Source: Botrimarina hoheduenensis (GTDB lineage Bacteria; Planctomycetota; Planctomycetia; Pirellulales; Lacipirellulaceae). Taken from it: 64,000 bases of DNA. The notes beneath the pieces are model-generated. The model made no database searches and was not told the DNA's origin. It worked only from the letters and a program-made list of their open reading frames with translations. Positions within the stretch are counted from its first letter, which is position 1; every line of letters begins with the position of its first letter. Location: positions 310,001 to 374,000 of the forward strand of contig NZ_SJPH01000004.1 of NCBI RefSeq assembly GCF_007859815.1, in the 5' to 3' direction. The translations under genes and the position numbers were made by a program. This document shows, piece by piece, positions 28,656-37,760 of the stretch.

Positions 28656-29066
28656 TTACTCGCTGGTCTCACGACGCATCACGGCTGTCGCAGTGAGGGT
28701 CCGTGAGCCGGCCAGGAAGGGTCGCGAGAGCGCACTCACCGCCGCAAACGGCACATCAACCTGGACCGAAACCGGCTGGTCAAAACCCGCCAGCGTGGGA
28801 GGATTCGGAGTGATCGTGACCGAAGAGCCACGCAGATTGGCCGAATTCAAATAGTCAGTCACCCGTGTCTCGACCCGCGCTGTGGTCGCCGAATCGAGCA
28901 CGGCGATGCGGGCCCCCTCGCGAGCCGCGTTGGTGATCACCTGCTGGACCATCACCATCCGCCCAAACTCGATGATGCCAAGCACCACCAAGAAGAAAAC
29001 GGGGGCAACCACAGCGAATTCAACCGCCGCGACACCACGAGGATGGGGTTTCCGACTCCGCGTCAT
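28656..29066 (-). CDS. TadE-like pilus-assembly pseudopilin
   Basis: The 136-residue protein has the TadE signature RGVAAVEFAVVAPVFFLVVL: a charged N-terminus, the conserved Glu16 and a long hydrophobic helix, followed by EFGRMVMVQQVITNAAREGAR. The C-terminal half is beta-rich. The ATG at 29066, with AGGG upstream, is preferred to the in-frame start at 29114, because it puts the glutamate at the expected distance from the N-terminus. It is probably transcribed with the downstream TadG/von Willebrand protein. No secretion ATPase, prepilin peptidase or secretin gene is in the window. Confidence 0.85.
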   Translation of the reverse strand: MTRSRKPHPRGVAAVEFAVVAPVFFLVVLGIIEFGRMVMVQQVITNAAREGARIAVLDSATTARVETRVTDYLNSANLRGSSVTITPNPPTLAGFDQPVSVQVDVPFAAVSALSRPFLAGSRTLTATAVMRRETSE

Positions 29067-29306
29067 AACAAACCCTGGTAAGCACTGAAGAGCGTGAGCG
29101 AGCACGCGAGCCACTCACCAACCGAGACTGCCGTAGCAAGCCGGCGGGAGAGAGCCGCATAGGTTTTTGCAAACCTAGCTCACGTTCCCCCCACGGGCGT
29201 TGCGGAAGCCGAACACCACACTGGCAAGCGAGGCGGATTATTCGGGTTCTGCGGGCTGACGCCGTTGCCGCGGGCAGCTGCTCTTCGCGGGACGAGTTTG
29301 ATAGGC

Positions 29307-31448
29307 CTAGCCGACGTCGCCCAAATCGAGCGAGGCACCGTACCGCCGCAGCATCTGTCGACGGAGCGCGGCGTGGTCCGGGTGCTTGAGACCCGGATCG
29401 GTCGCGAACAGGTCGGCGGCAGCGTTTCGGGCCTCGACAAGAACTTCACCGTCACGCGCCAAGTCCGCAATGTGGAGCGGCGGGAGTCCGCTCTGGCGTT
29501 CGCCAAACAGATCGCCGGGGCCCCGCATCCGAAAGTCGAGTTCCGCCAACGCAAAGCCATCGGTCGTGGCGGCAAACGCCTCGATCCGCTGCAGGGCAGC
29601 TTCGGCGGGTTCCTCGGGAACGAGCAAGCCGCAATAGCCGGCGTGCATCCCGCGGCCGACTCTGCCACGCAGCTGATGCAACTGGCTTAGCCCGAAGCAC
29701 TCGGGGGAGACGACGGTCATAATGGTCGCGTTGGCGACATCCACCCCGACCTCGATCACGGTCGTGCTCACAAGAACCTGTGTCTCGCGAAGCCGAAACG
29801 CTTCCATGGCGGCATCTTTATCGCTGGCGTTCATGCGTCCGTGGAGCAGGCCCAGCCTAAAGTCCGCTAATTCTCCTTCGGCCAACGCACGGAGCGATTC
29901 CTCGACGCTCGCGGCCGCGGTGGCGTCTGACTCTTCGACCAGCGGCGCAACGACATACGCCTGTCGGCCGTCGCGGAGCGCTTTGCGCACAAACTCCCAC
30001 CATCGCGAAGCTTCGGCCGGACGGACCACATAGGTACTCACGGGCTGACGACCGGGCGGCAAGCCATCCAGAACGGAAACATCCAGATCGCCAAACTGCG
30101 TCATGCACAGCGTGCGAGGGATCGGCGTGGCAGTCATCACCAAGTAATGCGGGGAGTGCTGTCCTTGGCGTAGCGCGGCACGCTGCCGAACGCCGAATTT
30201 GTGCTGCTCGTCGATGACCGCCAGACCGAGTTTTGCGAACCTAACTTTCTCTTGCAGCAGAGCGTGGGTTCCGATCGCCAGATCGATATCGCCCGCGACG
30301 AGCCCCGCTCGGACCTCCGCCTTTTCGCGTTCAGCAAGACCACCCACCAGCAGCCTGCTACGGACTCGGCTCACCTTAAGCAGGCTTGCCAGCGTCGCGG
30401 CATGCTGGCGGGCTAGGATCTCGGTGGGAGCTAGCAGCACCGCCTGGTAGCCGTTCGCGACACAGGCCAGCAACGCGTACAGTGCCACCACGGTTTTGCC
30501 GCTGCCCACGTCCCCCTGCACGAGGCGGTTCATCGGGGTGTCGAGCGCCAAGTCGGTGGCAACCTCGGCGAGGGCTTTCTCTTGGCCCGCCGTCAGCTCG
30601 AAAGGAAACAATCGCCGGATGCGGGCATCGAGCTGGCGATCGACTGCCAGTTCGGGCGCGCGAAACCCGAGCCGGTGCTGCAGGCGACGCGCGGCTAGCG
30701 CGAGCTGGAGCACGAGCAATTCTTGAAATATAAACCGTCGCCGCGCCGTATCGCGCTGTGCTTCGTTGCGCGGCGCATGGATCCAGCGCAGCGCGTCCGC
30801 CAACCCCGGTAAGCCGTATTGATCGCGCAGGGGGGCGGGTAAAACCTCGGTCGGGGTGTCGGCATGAGCCGTCACGGCCGCCGCCACCAAACGCCGCATG
30901 TGATGCTGCGAAACCCCCTCGGTGAGCGAATAGACGGCCAGCAACCCCTCTTCTCCGGCCGAGTCGTCCGTGTCTTCGAGCCAAGCCACGCGCGGGTGGA
31001 CCATCTCCCAGCGCAATCCTTTTCGCTTGGGCTTACCCGAAAACTGCACCCGCTGGCCCGGATGAAACTTGTCTCGCATGAACGCTTGATTGAACCACAT
31101 CGCCCGCAGGGCGTCCGTTTGGTCTTCGACGACAACGCCCACGCGGCTCTTGCCGAAGCCCCCCTTCGACTCGACCTCGATCACCTCGCCGACGATGGTT
31201 TGGGCGACGTCGGCCTCGAGGTCGGCGATCGCCCGCCGATCGCGAAAGTCTTCGTACTCACGCGGGAAACAGAAGAGCAAGTCCGCGACGCTGCGCAGGC
31301 CTTTGCGCTCCAGTGACTCGGCAAGCCGCACCGGAACCCGCGGCAGAGTGCTGATCGGCGCTGCGAGTGAGGAATCCACGCGTGCGAGTCTATCCGCCGC
31401 TCGCCCGGTAGAAGAAGGAGCCGGTGCCAGCCCTTCGTCGCAGGCCAC
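29307..31448 (-). CDS. recG: ATP-dependent DNA helicase RecG
   Basis: The 713-residue RecG remodels stalled replication forks, Holliday junctions and R-loops. The N-terminal wedge/OB domain is recognisable by LLFCFPREYEDFRDRR and a GQRVQFSGKPKR segment. The helicase core has Walker A GDVGSGKTVVAL, the DEQHKFGVRQR box II, a VMTATPIPRTL motif III, and ATTDGFALAELDFRMRGPG near the C-terminus. The start is GTG 31448; the first 30 or so residues are low complexity, so a later start is possible. It follows rnhA by 18 bases in the same direction. Confidence 0.95.
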   Translation of the reverse strand: MACDEGLAPAPSSTGRAADRLARVDSSLAAPISTLPRVPVRLAESLERKGLRSVADLLFCFPREYEDFRDRRAIADLEADVAQTIVGEVIEVESKGGFGKSRVGVVVEDQTDALRAMWFNQAFMRDKFHPGQRVQFSGKPKRKGLRWEMVHPRVAWLEDTDDSAGEEGLLAVYSLTEGVSQHHMRRLVAAAVTAHADTPTEVLPAPLRDQYGLPGLADALRWIHAPRNEAQRDTARRRFIFQELLVLQLALAARRLQHRLGFRAPELAVDRQLDARIRRLFPFELTAGQEKALAEVATDLALDTPMNRLVQGDVGSGKTVVALYALLACVANGYQAVLLAPTEILARQHAATLASLLKVSRVRSRLLVGGLAEREKAEVRAGLVAGDIDLAIGTHALLQEKVRFAKLGLAVIDEQHKFGVRQRAALRQGQHSPHYLVMTATPIPRTLCMTQFGDLDVSVLDGLPPGRQPVSTYVVRPAEASRWWEFVRKALRDGRQAYVVAPLVEESDATAAASVEESLRALAEGELADFRLGLLHGRMNASDKDAAMEAFRLRETQVLVSTTVIEVGVDVANATIMTVVSPECFGLSQLHQLRGRVGRGMHAGYCGLLVPEEPAEAALQRIEAFAATTDGFALAELDFRMRGPGDLFGERQSGLPPLHIADLARDGEVLVEARNAAADLFATDPGLKHPDHAALRRQMLRRYGASLDLGDVG

Positions 31449-31466
31449 CGCTCAGGCAGGTTGGAC

Positions 31467-31916
31467 TCACAGGTACTTTTGGTAGGCCGCCACCGCCAGC
31501 CCGTCTACCCGATCGTTCTCGGTGTGGCCGCTATGGCCGGCGACACGGGTGTACTTAACCCGATGTTTGGCGGCGAGTTCGTCCAGTTGACGCCACAGAT
31601 CTTCGTTCTTGACTTCCGCCCAACGACCTTTTTCTTTGCGTCGCCAACCGTTCGCTTTCCATTTGGGCATCCATTCGCTGAGTCCTTTGCCGACGTAAAC
31701 GCTGTCGGTGAACAGCTCGACCTGCGTGGGCCGCTTAAGCGACCCCAGCCCTTCCACCACCGCCTGTAGTTCCATGCGGTTGTTGGTGGTCTCGCGCTCA
31801 GCACCGGACCGCTCCAGCTCTTTGCCGGTCTCCGGATGGATCAGCAGAAAGGCCCAGCCGCCGGGGCCCGGATTACCGCTGCAGCCGCCGTCCGTGTAAA
31901 GATGTACTTGCGTCAA
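31467..31916 (-). CDS. rnhA: Ribonuclease HI
   Basis: The 149-residue RNase HI cuts RNA in RNA-DNA hybrids. The catalytic DEDD set is seen in LYTDGGCSGNPGPGGW (Asp), ETTNNRMELQAV (Glu), FTDSVYV (Asp) and GHTENDRVD (Asp); the basic handle WRRKEKGRWAEVKN is present. No ATG or GTG exists in frame between the upstream stop region and the first catalytic strand. Translation must therefore use TTG; the TTG at 31916 gives the normal family length and avoids overlapping the sensor kinase. A farther TTG at 32030 would add an unusual 38-residue N-terminus. It lies between the kinase and recG in the same direction. Confidence 0.93.
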   Translation of the reverse strand: MTQVHLYTDGGCSGNPGPGGWAFLLIHPETGKELERSGAERETTNNRMELQAVVEGLGSLKRPTQVELFTDSVYVGKGLSEWMPKWKANGWRRKEKGRWAEVKNEDLWRQLDELAAKHRVKYTRVAGHSGHTENDRVDGLAVAAYQKYL

Positions 31917-32010
31917 GAGAAAGCTGTCGGGGTTCGTAGTAGAAAATCCAATCAACGGCAGCCAACAGGCGCCGGTCAACGGTTTGCCTGGCCGAGGGGC
32001 TCGCTGGTCG

Positions 32011-33813
32011 CTAGGAAGAGGTTCTAGCAACCTCTGGCGGCGAGGGCGCGGGCAGCATCGCGGAGGTTTGCGGCGGAAGCATGGGCCGCGTTAGATCGGC
32101 GACACCCTTGTCGAGCTCGGCGTCAGCCCGAGGGGTCAGGCGCCAAGGCAGCCGGACCGTGAAGGTACTCCCCTTGCCGACAACGCTGCTCAACGAAATC
32201 TCTCCACCCAGCAGACGACACAGCTCGCGGACGATCGACAGCCCCAGGCCTGTGCCGCCCTGCTCACGGGTCATCGCATCGCCGCGTGGGGCCGCCGAAG
32301 CACCCTGGCGGAATTTCTCGAAGACGATCGCTTGGTCCTCGGGGCCGATGCCGATGCCCGTGTCTTCCACTTCCAGCAGTAACCAACCAACGCCCCGCTC
32401 CATCTCGCGCCGGACCCGCACCATGATGCGTCCCCCCTCGGGGGTAAACTTGATCGCGTTAGAAAGCAGGTTGTTGAGCACCTGCTGTAGCTTGGCTTGA
32501 TCTTGTCGCAGCAGGGGCAGCCCGGCGGGGCAGTCCGACTCCAGATCGATGTTCTTGCGCTCGCTCAGCGGACGCGCCATATCGCTTTGCGCAACAACGA
32601 CTGCCTCGACGGGGAAGTCGGTCGGATGGACCCCCATACGGCCGCTTTCCATCTTCGCAAGGTCGAGGATGTCATTAATCATCTCGAGCAGCATCTTGCC
32701 CGATCGCTGGATGTTGCCCACGTAGCGGCGCTGCTTATCGTCGAGCGTCTTGATCGAACCGAGCACGTCGCTGAAGCCCAAGATACTGTTCAGGGGCGTC
32801 CGCAGTTCGTGACTCATCGTTGCCAGGAAGTCGCTCTTTAAGCGGTTCATCTCGAACAGCCGCAGGTTGAGTTGCGCAAGCTCGTCGATCTTGCCGTCGA
32901 GCTCGCCGTTAACTTCCTTCAACGCATCTTGCTGACGGAGCAGCTGGCGGAGCATGCGGTTGAAGGCGGCGGCCAGCTCCTCGAACTCGTCGCGCGTGTT
33001 GATCTCGGCCCGCTTCTCGATGTCGCCCTCGCGGACGGCGTTAGCAACGTCTTGCAAGTGCTGGACGGGTTTGACGATCACGTAGCGGACGATGAAGTAC
33101 AGCAAGAACATCGAGAGCACACCGATCGTGAGCGCGACGCCCCACATGATGGCGTCGTACTTAGCGATATCGTCGCGGGTCTCCCCCTGATCCATCTCGA
33201 TCCGCACCAGCGCCATGAGATCGCCCTCGGCCAGGCCGGTGCGGCTGATGGTGCCAACGTGTCGGTGGCAGTCCGCGCACTGAGCGGTCGCGTAGAGCGG
33301 TTGGTAGTAGCGGAAGACATTCTGTTCGTCGTCGTAGTGCTCGACGTGGCGGATGGCTTCGCCCTCGGCGGGGGGATCCATCTCGGCGTACGTTCGGAAG
33401 AGATTTTCTTCCCAATCGAACTGGGGGGCTCCGATCCGCTCGGGGTTTTGTTCCCCCTGGGGAAGGATCGAATAAGCATCGAAGTCGGTCCCCAGGCGGT
33501 CTCCGCTGTCGAGCAGCTCGCGATAGAATCCGGCGGCATCGACCGACGACGTTGGGGCTTGGGCTTCGCCAGAACGCTGCTGACGCTCGGCCAGATACTT
33601 CAGCTCTAAAGAAAAGTGCGTTTGCAGCCACGCCGCCCGAACCAGCTCGGGCCCCAAGCGGACGTCGCTCTCGCGCACAATGTCGCGCAGCTTCTGGCCC
33701 GACCAGTAGAAGCTCAGCGCCAACAGCACGCCGAGCGTGACGCCGAACCACCAGCGGCACTTGCGTTCGAGGCTGCTCTCGCCGAGCACGCGTTTAAAAC
33801 CGCGGTAAGACAT
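32011..33813 (-). CDS. Haem-binding (CxxCH) sensor histidine kinase
   Basis: The 600-residue membrane sensor has an N-terminal membrane segment (about 24-44) and a periplasmic domain resembling the DUF3365/Tll0287 family. That domain carries a c-type haem motif CADCH at residues 179-183 just before its second membrane segment (about 212-240). A HAMP linker follows (VKPVQHLQDVANAVREGDIEKRAE), then a coiled coil and a HisKA domain (ATMSHELRTPLN, His335). A HATPase domain completes it, with NNLLSNAIKFTPEGG, EDTGIGIG and GGTGLGLSIV. It should sense redox state, oxygen or NO through the haem and phosphorylate a response regulator that is not encoded nearby. It sits between priA and rnhA, all in one direction. 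Confidence 0.9.
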   Translation of the reverse strand: MSYRGFKRVLGESSLERKCRWWFGVTLGVLLALSFYWSGQKLRDIVRESDVRLGPELVRAAWLQTHFSLELKYLAERQQRSGEAQAPTSSVDAAGFYRELLDSGDRLGTDFDAYSILPQGEQNPERIGAPQFDWEENLFRTYAEMDPPAEGEAIRHVEHYDDEQNVFRYYQPLYATAQCADCHRHVGTISRTGLAEGDLMALVRIEMDQGETRDDIAKYDAIMWGVALTIGVLSMFLLYFIVRYVIVKPVQHLQDVANAVREGDIEKRAEINTRDEFEELAAAFNRMLRQLLRQQDALKEVNGELDGKIDELAQLNLRLFEMNRLKSDFLATMSHELRTPLNSILGFSDVLGSIKTLDDKQRRYVGNIQRSGKMLLEMINDILDLAKMESGRMGVHPTDFPVEAVVVAQSDMARPLSERKNIDLESDCPAGLPLLRQDQAKLQQVLNNLLSNAIKFTPEGGRIMVRVRREMERGVGWLLLEVEDTGIGIGPEDQAIVFEKFRQGASAAPRGDAMTREQGGTGLGLSIVRELCRLLGGEISLSSVVGKGSTFTVRLPWRLTPRADAELDKGVADLTRPMLPPQTSAMLPAPSPPEVARTSS

Positions 33814-33933
33814 ACGCCCAATTGTACGGCCGCGCGACAGCCGCTACCAATGTCGAACCGGCAAGATGATCGCGACCCCTGGCGGGCCCCCGAACCCTGC
33901 AGCACGGCACGCCCTCCCCCCCACGCACGCTTC

Positions 33934-36228
33934 TCAGAGCATATCGACCGGATCGATATCAACGATCGAGCGGACGCCGTCGGGCAGCACCACGGCCCCC
34001 ATTCCCGCCGCGATAGCCTGCCGCAAGGGCTCAGAATGCGGCATCCGGAGCAACAAATGATAGCGATGCTCGCCGCGTAGACGGGGGATCGGTGCTGGGG
34101 CCGGGCCCAACAGCCGGAGCCCGGAATCCGCCGGATCGCCAGCACGAACATAGGCTTCGAGCTCTTCGAGGTACGCTTTGACTAGCGGCTCCGAGCTGCC
34201 GCGGGCGATAACCCGTGCCAGGCTGCCATAGGGCGGGTAGCCGAGCGCCTGGCGTTCGGGCAGTTCCTCGCGGGCGAACCGATGAAAATCGTGATCGGCA
34301 GCGGCTTGTAGCGCCGGATGCTCAGGATCAAAGGTTTGCACGATCACACGCCCCCCCCGGGGCCCGCGTCCCGTGCGTCCGGCCACCTGCGTCACAAGCT
34401 GAAACGTGCGCTCTGCAGCGCGGTAGTCGGGCAGGTGCAACGCCGAATCGGCGTTGACGACGCCAACGAGCGTCACATTGGGAAAGTCGAGCCCCTTGGC
34501 GATCATCTGGGTGCCCAGCAGCACCCGCGTCTCCCCCAAACGGAACTTGTCGAGCGCCAGCTCGTGGCTGTTAGCGCCGCGTGTGGTGTCGGCATCCATC
34601 CGCGCGACCGCGATACCGGGGAAGCGTGCACGTACTTCGTCTTCGAGCTTTTGCGTGCCGAGCCCGCCGTAGTGGATCGTCGGGCTGCGACAGTCCGGGC
34701 AGACCGAGGGGGGCGCGCAGCGGTAGTCGCACCAGTGACACAACATCGTGCGGTCTTCGCGATGGAAAGTCATCGCCACATCACAATGCTTGCACTTGAC
34801 GAGATTTTTGCAGCTCGGGCACCGGACATGGGTCGAGTAGCCCCGACGATTAAGCAGCAAGATCACTTGCCCGCTGTCGCGGAGCGCATGCTCCATCGCT
34901 TGGCAGAGCTGCCGACTCAGCGCCCCGCGCAATGATTCTGCCCGCAGATCGACTAAGCGGACCGCGGGCATCGGCCGGTCGGCGATCCTCCGCGGCAACT
35001 CGGTGAGCAGCCATCCCCCGCCTTGCTGCGCCGCAACCCACGACTCGAGCGCCGGCGTCGCGCTGCCCAGCACAAGCGGCGCACGCTCTTCGGCCGTGCG
35101 TTGCAAGGCGACGTCACGCGCGTGGTAGCGCGGTGCCGTATCTTGCTTGAACGAGGTTTCGTGCTCTTCATCGATCACAATCAGCCCGAGCCGTGGGGTC
35201 GGGGCGAACACAGCGCTGCGTGCACCGATGACCACCTGCACCTCGCCCCGGGCGATGCTCCTCCACTGGCGATGGCGGAGCACGTCGCTCTGTCGGCTAT
35301 GCAACACCGCGATGTGATCAAACCGTTCGCGAAAACGACGGACGGTTTGCGGCGTCAGGCTGATCTCGGGGACCAGCACAATCGCTTGCCGACCGAACGC
35401 CACAACACGCTCGATCGCCTGGAGATAGACCTCGGTCTTGCCGCTGCCCGTGACGCCGTGGACGAGGATCGTCTGATGCTTGCCAGCCTCGATGACCGAA
35501 AGCACCGCGTCCAGTGTCCGTTGCTGGTCTTGGCTGAGCGTTTTAGGCCCCTCGCGGGGCGGTGCTTCTTGTGCCGCGGCGCTGATCGCGTCCGTATCGA
35601 CCCGCTCGACATGCGATGCAATCAAGCCCTGTTTTCGCAAAGCATTGATCGGCCCGGTGGTGCAACCGACTAGCAGGCACAGCTGCTTGGCGGTGAGCGG
35701 CCCGGTGCGCGCCGCAAGGGCCGTGAGCACCGCTTGCTGCTTGGGCGGCAGAGTCAGCGTGGTCAATTGGGCCGCTACCTTGGTCGGTACGCTCAGCAGC
35801 GTGACCTCGCGCGTGCCGGCTTTGCCCCGCACGCCCGAAGGGACAACCGCTTCGAGCACCTGCCCCCAGGGCGTCTGATAGCGATCGGCCATCCACTGCG
35901 TGAGCCGCAGCATGGCGGGAGAAACGAGCGATTCGGCGTCCAGAACGTCAATCAGCTCCTTCAGGCGGCGGCCGGCGGAAACCTCTTTGTGCTCCAAGCG
36001 GACACAGTAGCCTGCCACGCTCCGCGAGCCACGCCCGAAAGGCACTCGCACACGGCGTCCCGGCTCGACGTGCTTGGCCCGATTTTTCTCGTCAACGAAC
36101 TGCGCAGGGACCGTGTAATCGAACTCTCCGGGTACCCCTCCGGGAAGGACGATGGTCGCCACGAGCCGCCGCTGCTGAGAGTCGATCTCCCAGTCGGGTG
36201 GTTCGGCGTCGAAGAGCGATTGCTGCAT
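33934..36228 (-). CDS. priA: Primosomal protein N' (PriA helicase)
   Basis: The 764-residue PriA restarts replication at collapsed forks. Domains in order are the N-terminal 3' DNA-binding domain (EFDYTVPAQF, RRVRVPFGRGSRSVAGYCV), a winged helix, and a helicase core with Walker A GVTGSGKTEVYL, DEEHETSF and GSATPALES. The zinc-binding cysteines form four CxxC pairs (CPSC, CKHC, CHWC, CPDC), and a GTQMIAKGLDFPNVTLV motif and the C-terminal domain follow. The ATG at 36228 (MQQSLFDAEPPDWE) is preferred to the in-frame start at 36366, which would run into the divergent nadD and adds a low-complexity extension. Confidence 0.95.
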   Translation of the reverse strand: MQQSLFDAEPPDWEIDSQQRRLVATIVLPGGVPGEFDYTVPAQFVDEKNRAKHVEPGRRVRVPFGRGSRSVAGYCVRLEHKEVSAGRRLKELIDVLDAESLVSPAMLRLTQWMADRYQTPWGQVLEAVVPSGVRGKAGTREVTLLSVPTKVAAQLTTLTLPPKQQAVLTALAARTGPLTAKQLCLLVGCTTGPINALRKQGLIASHVERVDTDAISAAAQEAPPREGPKTLSQDQQRTLDAVLSVIEAGKHQTILVHGVTGSGKTEVYLQAIERVVAFGRQAIVLVPEISLTPQTVRRFRERFDHIAVLHSRQSDVLRHRQWRSIARGEVQVVIGARSAVFAPTPRLGLIVIDEEHETSFKQDTAPRYHARDVALQRTAEERAPLVLGSATPALESWVAAQQGGGWLLTELPRRIADRPMPAVRLVDLRAESLRGALSRQLCQAMEHALRDSGQVILLLNRRGYSTHVRCPSCKNLVKCKHCDVAMTFHREDRTMLCHWCDYRCAPPSVCPDCRSPTIHYGGLGTQKLEDEVRARFPGIAVARMDADTTRGANSHELALDKFRLGETRVLLGTQMIAKGLDFPNVTLVGVVNADSALHLPDYRAAERTFQLVTQVAGRTGRGPRGGRVIVQTFDPEHPALQAAADHDFHRFAREELPERQALGYPPYGSLARVIARGSSEPLVKAYLEELEAYVRAGDPADSGLRLLGPAPAPIPRLRGEHRYHLLLRMPHSEPLRQAIAAGMGAVVLPDGVRSIVDIDPVDML

Positions 36229-36322
36229 ACTGAGGCTATGGTCCGCGGGCTCGGGGCGGTAGGAAAGGGCCCTGACCTGTCGACGGTCGTTCCCCCGCCA
36301 CCCTAACCCGCCCCGCCCCGCT

Positions 36323-36928
36323 ATGCGTCTCGGTCTTTTTGGCGGCAGTTTTGACCCGCTCCACAACGGACACCTCGCCTTGGCGGCGGCGTGCCGAGAC
36401 CAAGCTCAACTAGACGAGGTGTGGTTCGTCCCGGCTGCTCAGCAACCGCACAAGCCCGAGGGACCGATCGCCTCCGCCGCCGATCGCGTCGCGATGCTGC
36501 GGTTGGCAACCGCAAACGAACTCGCTCTGCGCGTCTCGACGATCGAGATCGACCGCGGAGGCGTCAGCTACACGGTCGATACGCTGAGCGAGATCGCCGC
36601 GGCACACACCTCGGCTGAGCTTTTCTTCTTGATGGGTGCCGACACGCTGCACGATCTTCCGCTTTGGCGCGAGCCGGCCGAGGTCTTGCGCCTCGCGACG
36701 CCTCTGGTGGTGCATCGTGCGGGCGAGGGCGCGGTCGACTTCTCTGTGCTCGCCGAGTTGGTCTCGAACGATCGGCTCGAGCAGCTGCGGGCGCTGCTGG
36801 TCGAGATGCCTCCCGTCGCCATCAGCAGCCGAGAGCTGCGCGCCCGCTTGGCGGCGAGTGACACGCCGCACGACGAGCTGCCGCCAAGCGTTCTCCGATA
36901 CATTGCGCGGCACCGCCTGTACCGCTAG
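36323..36928 (+). CDS. nadD: Nicotinate-nucleotide adenylyltransferase
   Basis: The 201-residue NadD adenylylates nicotinate mononucleotide in NAD synthesis. The nucleotidyltransferase motif is LFGGSFDPLHNGH near the N-terminus. FVPAAQQPHKP follows, FFLMGADTLHDLPLW is the central block, and ISSRELRARLA is the C-terminal ISSTxIR-like motif. Length is normal. It is divergent from priA with 94 bases between the starts. The product feeds the same pyridine nucleotide pool that nnrD and nnrE repair. Confidence 0.95.
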   Translation: MRLGLFGGSFDPLHNGHLALAAACRDQAQLDEVWFVPAAQQPHKPEGPIASAADRVAMLRLATANELALRVSTIEIDRGGVSYTVDTLSEIAAAHTSAELFFLMGADTLHDLPLWREPAEVLRLATPLVVHRAGEGAVDFSVLAELVSNDRLEQLRALLVEMPPVAISSRELRARLAASDTPHDELPPSVLRYIARHRLYR

Positions 36929-37000
36929 CGGATGGCACGTTGTGTCGGAGTCAATACCGCGCCCGGGCACCCAACCGCTGGATCCCCCGCGGCATCGGCT

Positions 37001-37465
37001 TCAAGCAGCGCGACGGACATCGAGGAACTCGAACAGCGCCGAAGACATCGGCATACTGCTCAGTCGATGATCGCCACGGAGGGCATCCGCTAGCGTTGCG
37101 AGCTGCGCTGCTGACGATGATTCGCTATCGAGCACCACGCGGAGCATGCCGCTCCGCCAGTAGCTGCCGCCGCCAGCACCCGCCAGCCAGCGACGCCGCA
37201 CCTCGACTCCCAATTTGCGGGCCAGGGAGGTCGCTTCCCCCAGCAATCGATCGAGGGGGCCGGCCTCGAGGTGACGCCTCTTGAACGGGACCGACGGACG
37301 CCCAACCGCAGTTGGGCGCGGGGGCACAACTGCAACCACGCTGGAGGCCGTCTGCTCGGATTGGGTTGCTTGCCGGAAATCTTCGATCGAGAAGATCGAA
37401 GCCGAATCAGCGGCCGATGAGTCGCCACAGGGCAACGTCATCGCCGCAACCTGGATTGGGGGCAT
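37001..37465 (-). CDS. Hypothetical protein
   Basis: I do not recognise a family. The 154-residue product from ATG 37465 (GAGG nine bases upstream) has a disordered Ser/Pro/Thr-rich N-terminal half. A more ordered C-terminal third follows, with RHLEAGPLDRLLGEATSLARKLG-like helical character (residues about 80-105) and a LRVVLDSESSSAAQLATLAD segment. There is no signal peptide, membrane segment or metal motif. The open frame extends upstream to 37690, but that part overlaps the divergent kinase region and looks non-coding. It is convergent with nadD. It could be a small regulator, but nothing in the sequence shows this. Confidence 0.45.
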   Translation of the reverse strand: MPPIQVAAMTLPCGDSSAADSASIFSIEDFRQATQSEQTASSVVAVVPPRPTAVGRPSVPFKRRHLEAGPLDRLLGEATSLARKLGVEVRRRWLAGAGGGSYWRSGMLRVVLDSESSSAAQLATLADALRGDHRLSSMPMSSALFEFLDVRRAA

Positions 37466-37760
37466 CCTTGCCTCGCCGGGTTGAGCGTTAGAGTTTGTCG
37501 CCGCGGGGCTTCCTGCCCTGCGGCCGCTTAGGATTCTACCCGCTGTCCCTGAAGCGGGCGACTCCGGATCGACGATGTCGAAGATATCAGGACGTGTGCG
37601 TAGCTCGATCGCTCGCGATCGAGGCTCCGCGTCCGTCAAAAGCATCGGATTCGGCAAGCCGGGCAAGCTTTCCGAAGCGAATGCTAGCACTATTCGTATG
37701 AGTCGCGACCGCTGCCCGCGGTTTCGCTACTCGACCTCTGACGGTTCGGTGAAACAGCAC

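Noticed and set aside
29180..29668. 162-residue minus-strand frame overlapping the recG 3' end
   Set aside because: It lies mostly inside recG in another frame and is a composition shadow.
36229..36366. Longer PriA start at 36366
   Set aside because: The extra 46 residues are Arg/Gly-rich, unlike PriA, and would overlap the divergent nadD gene.
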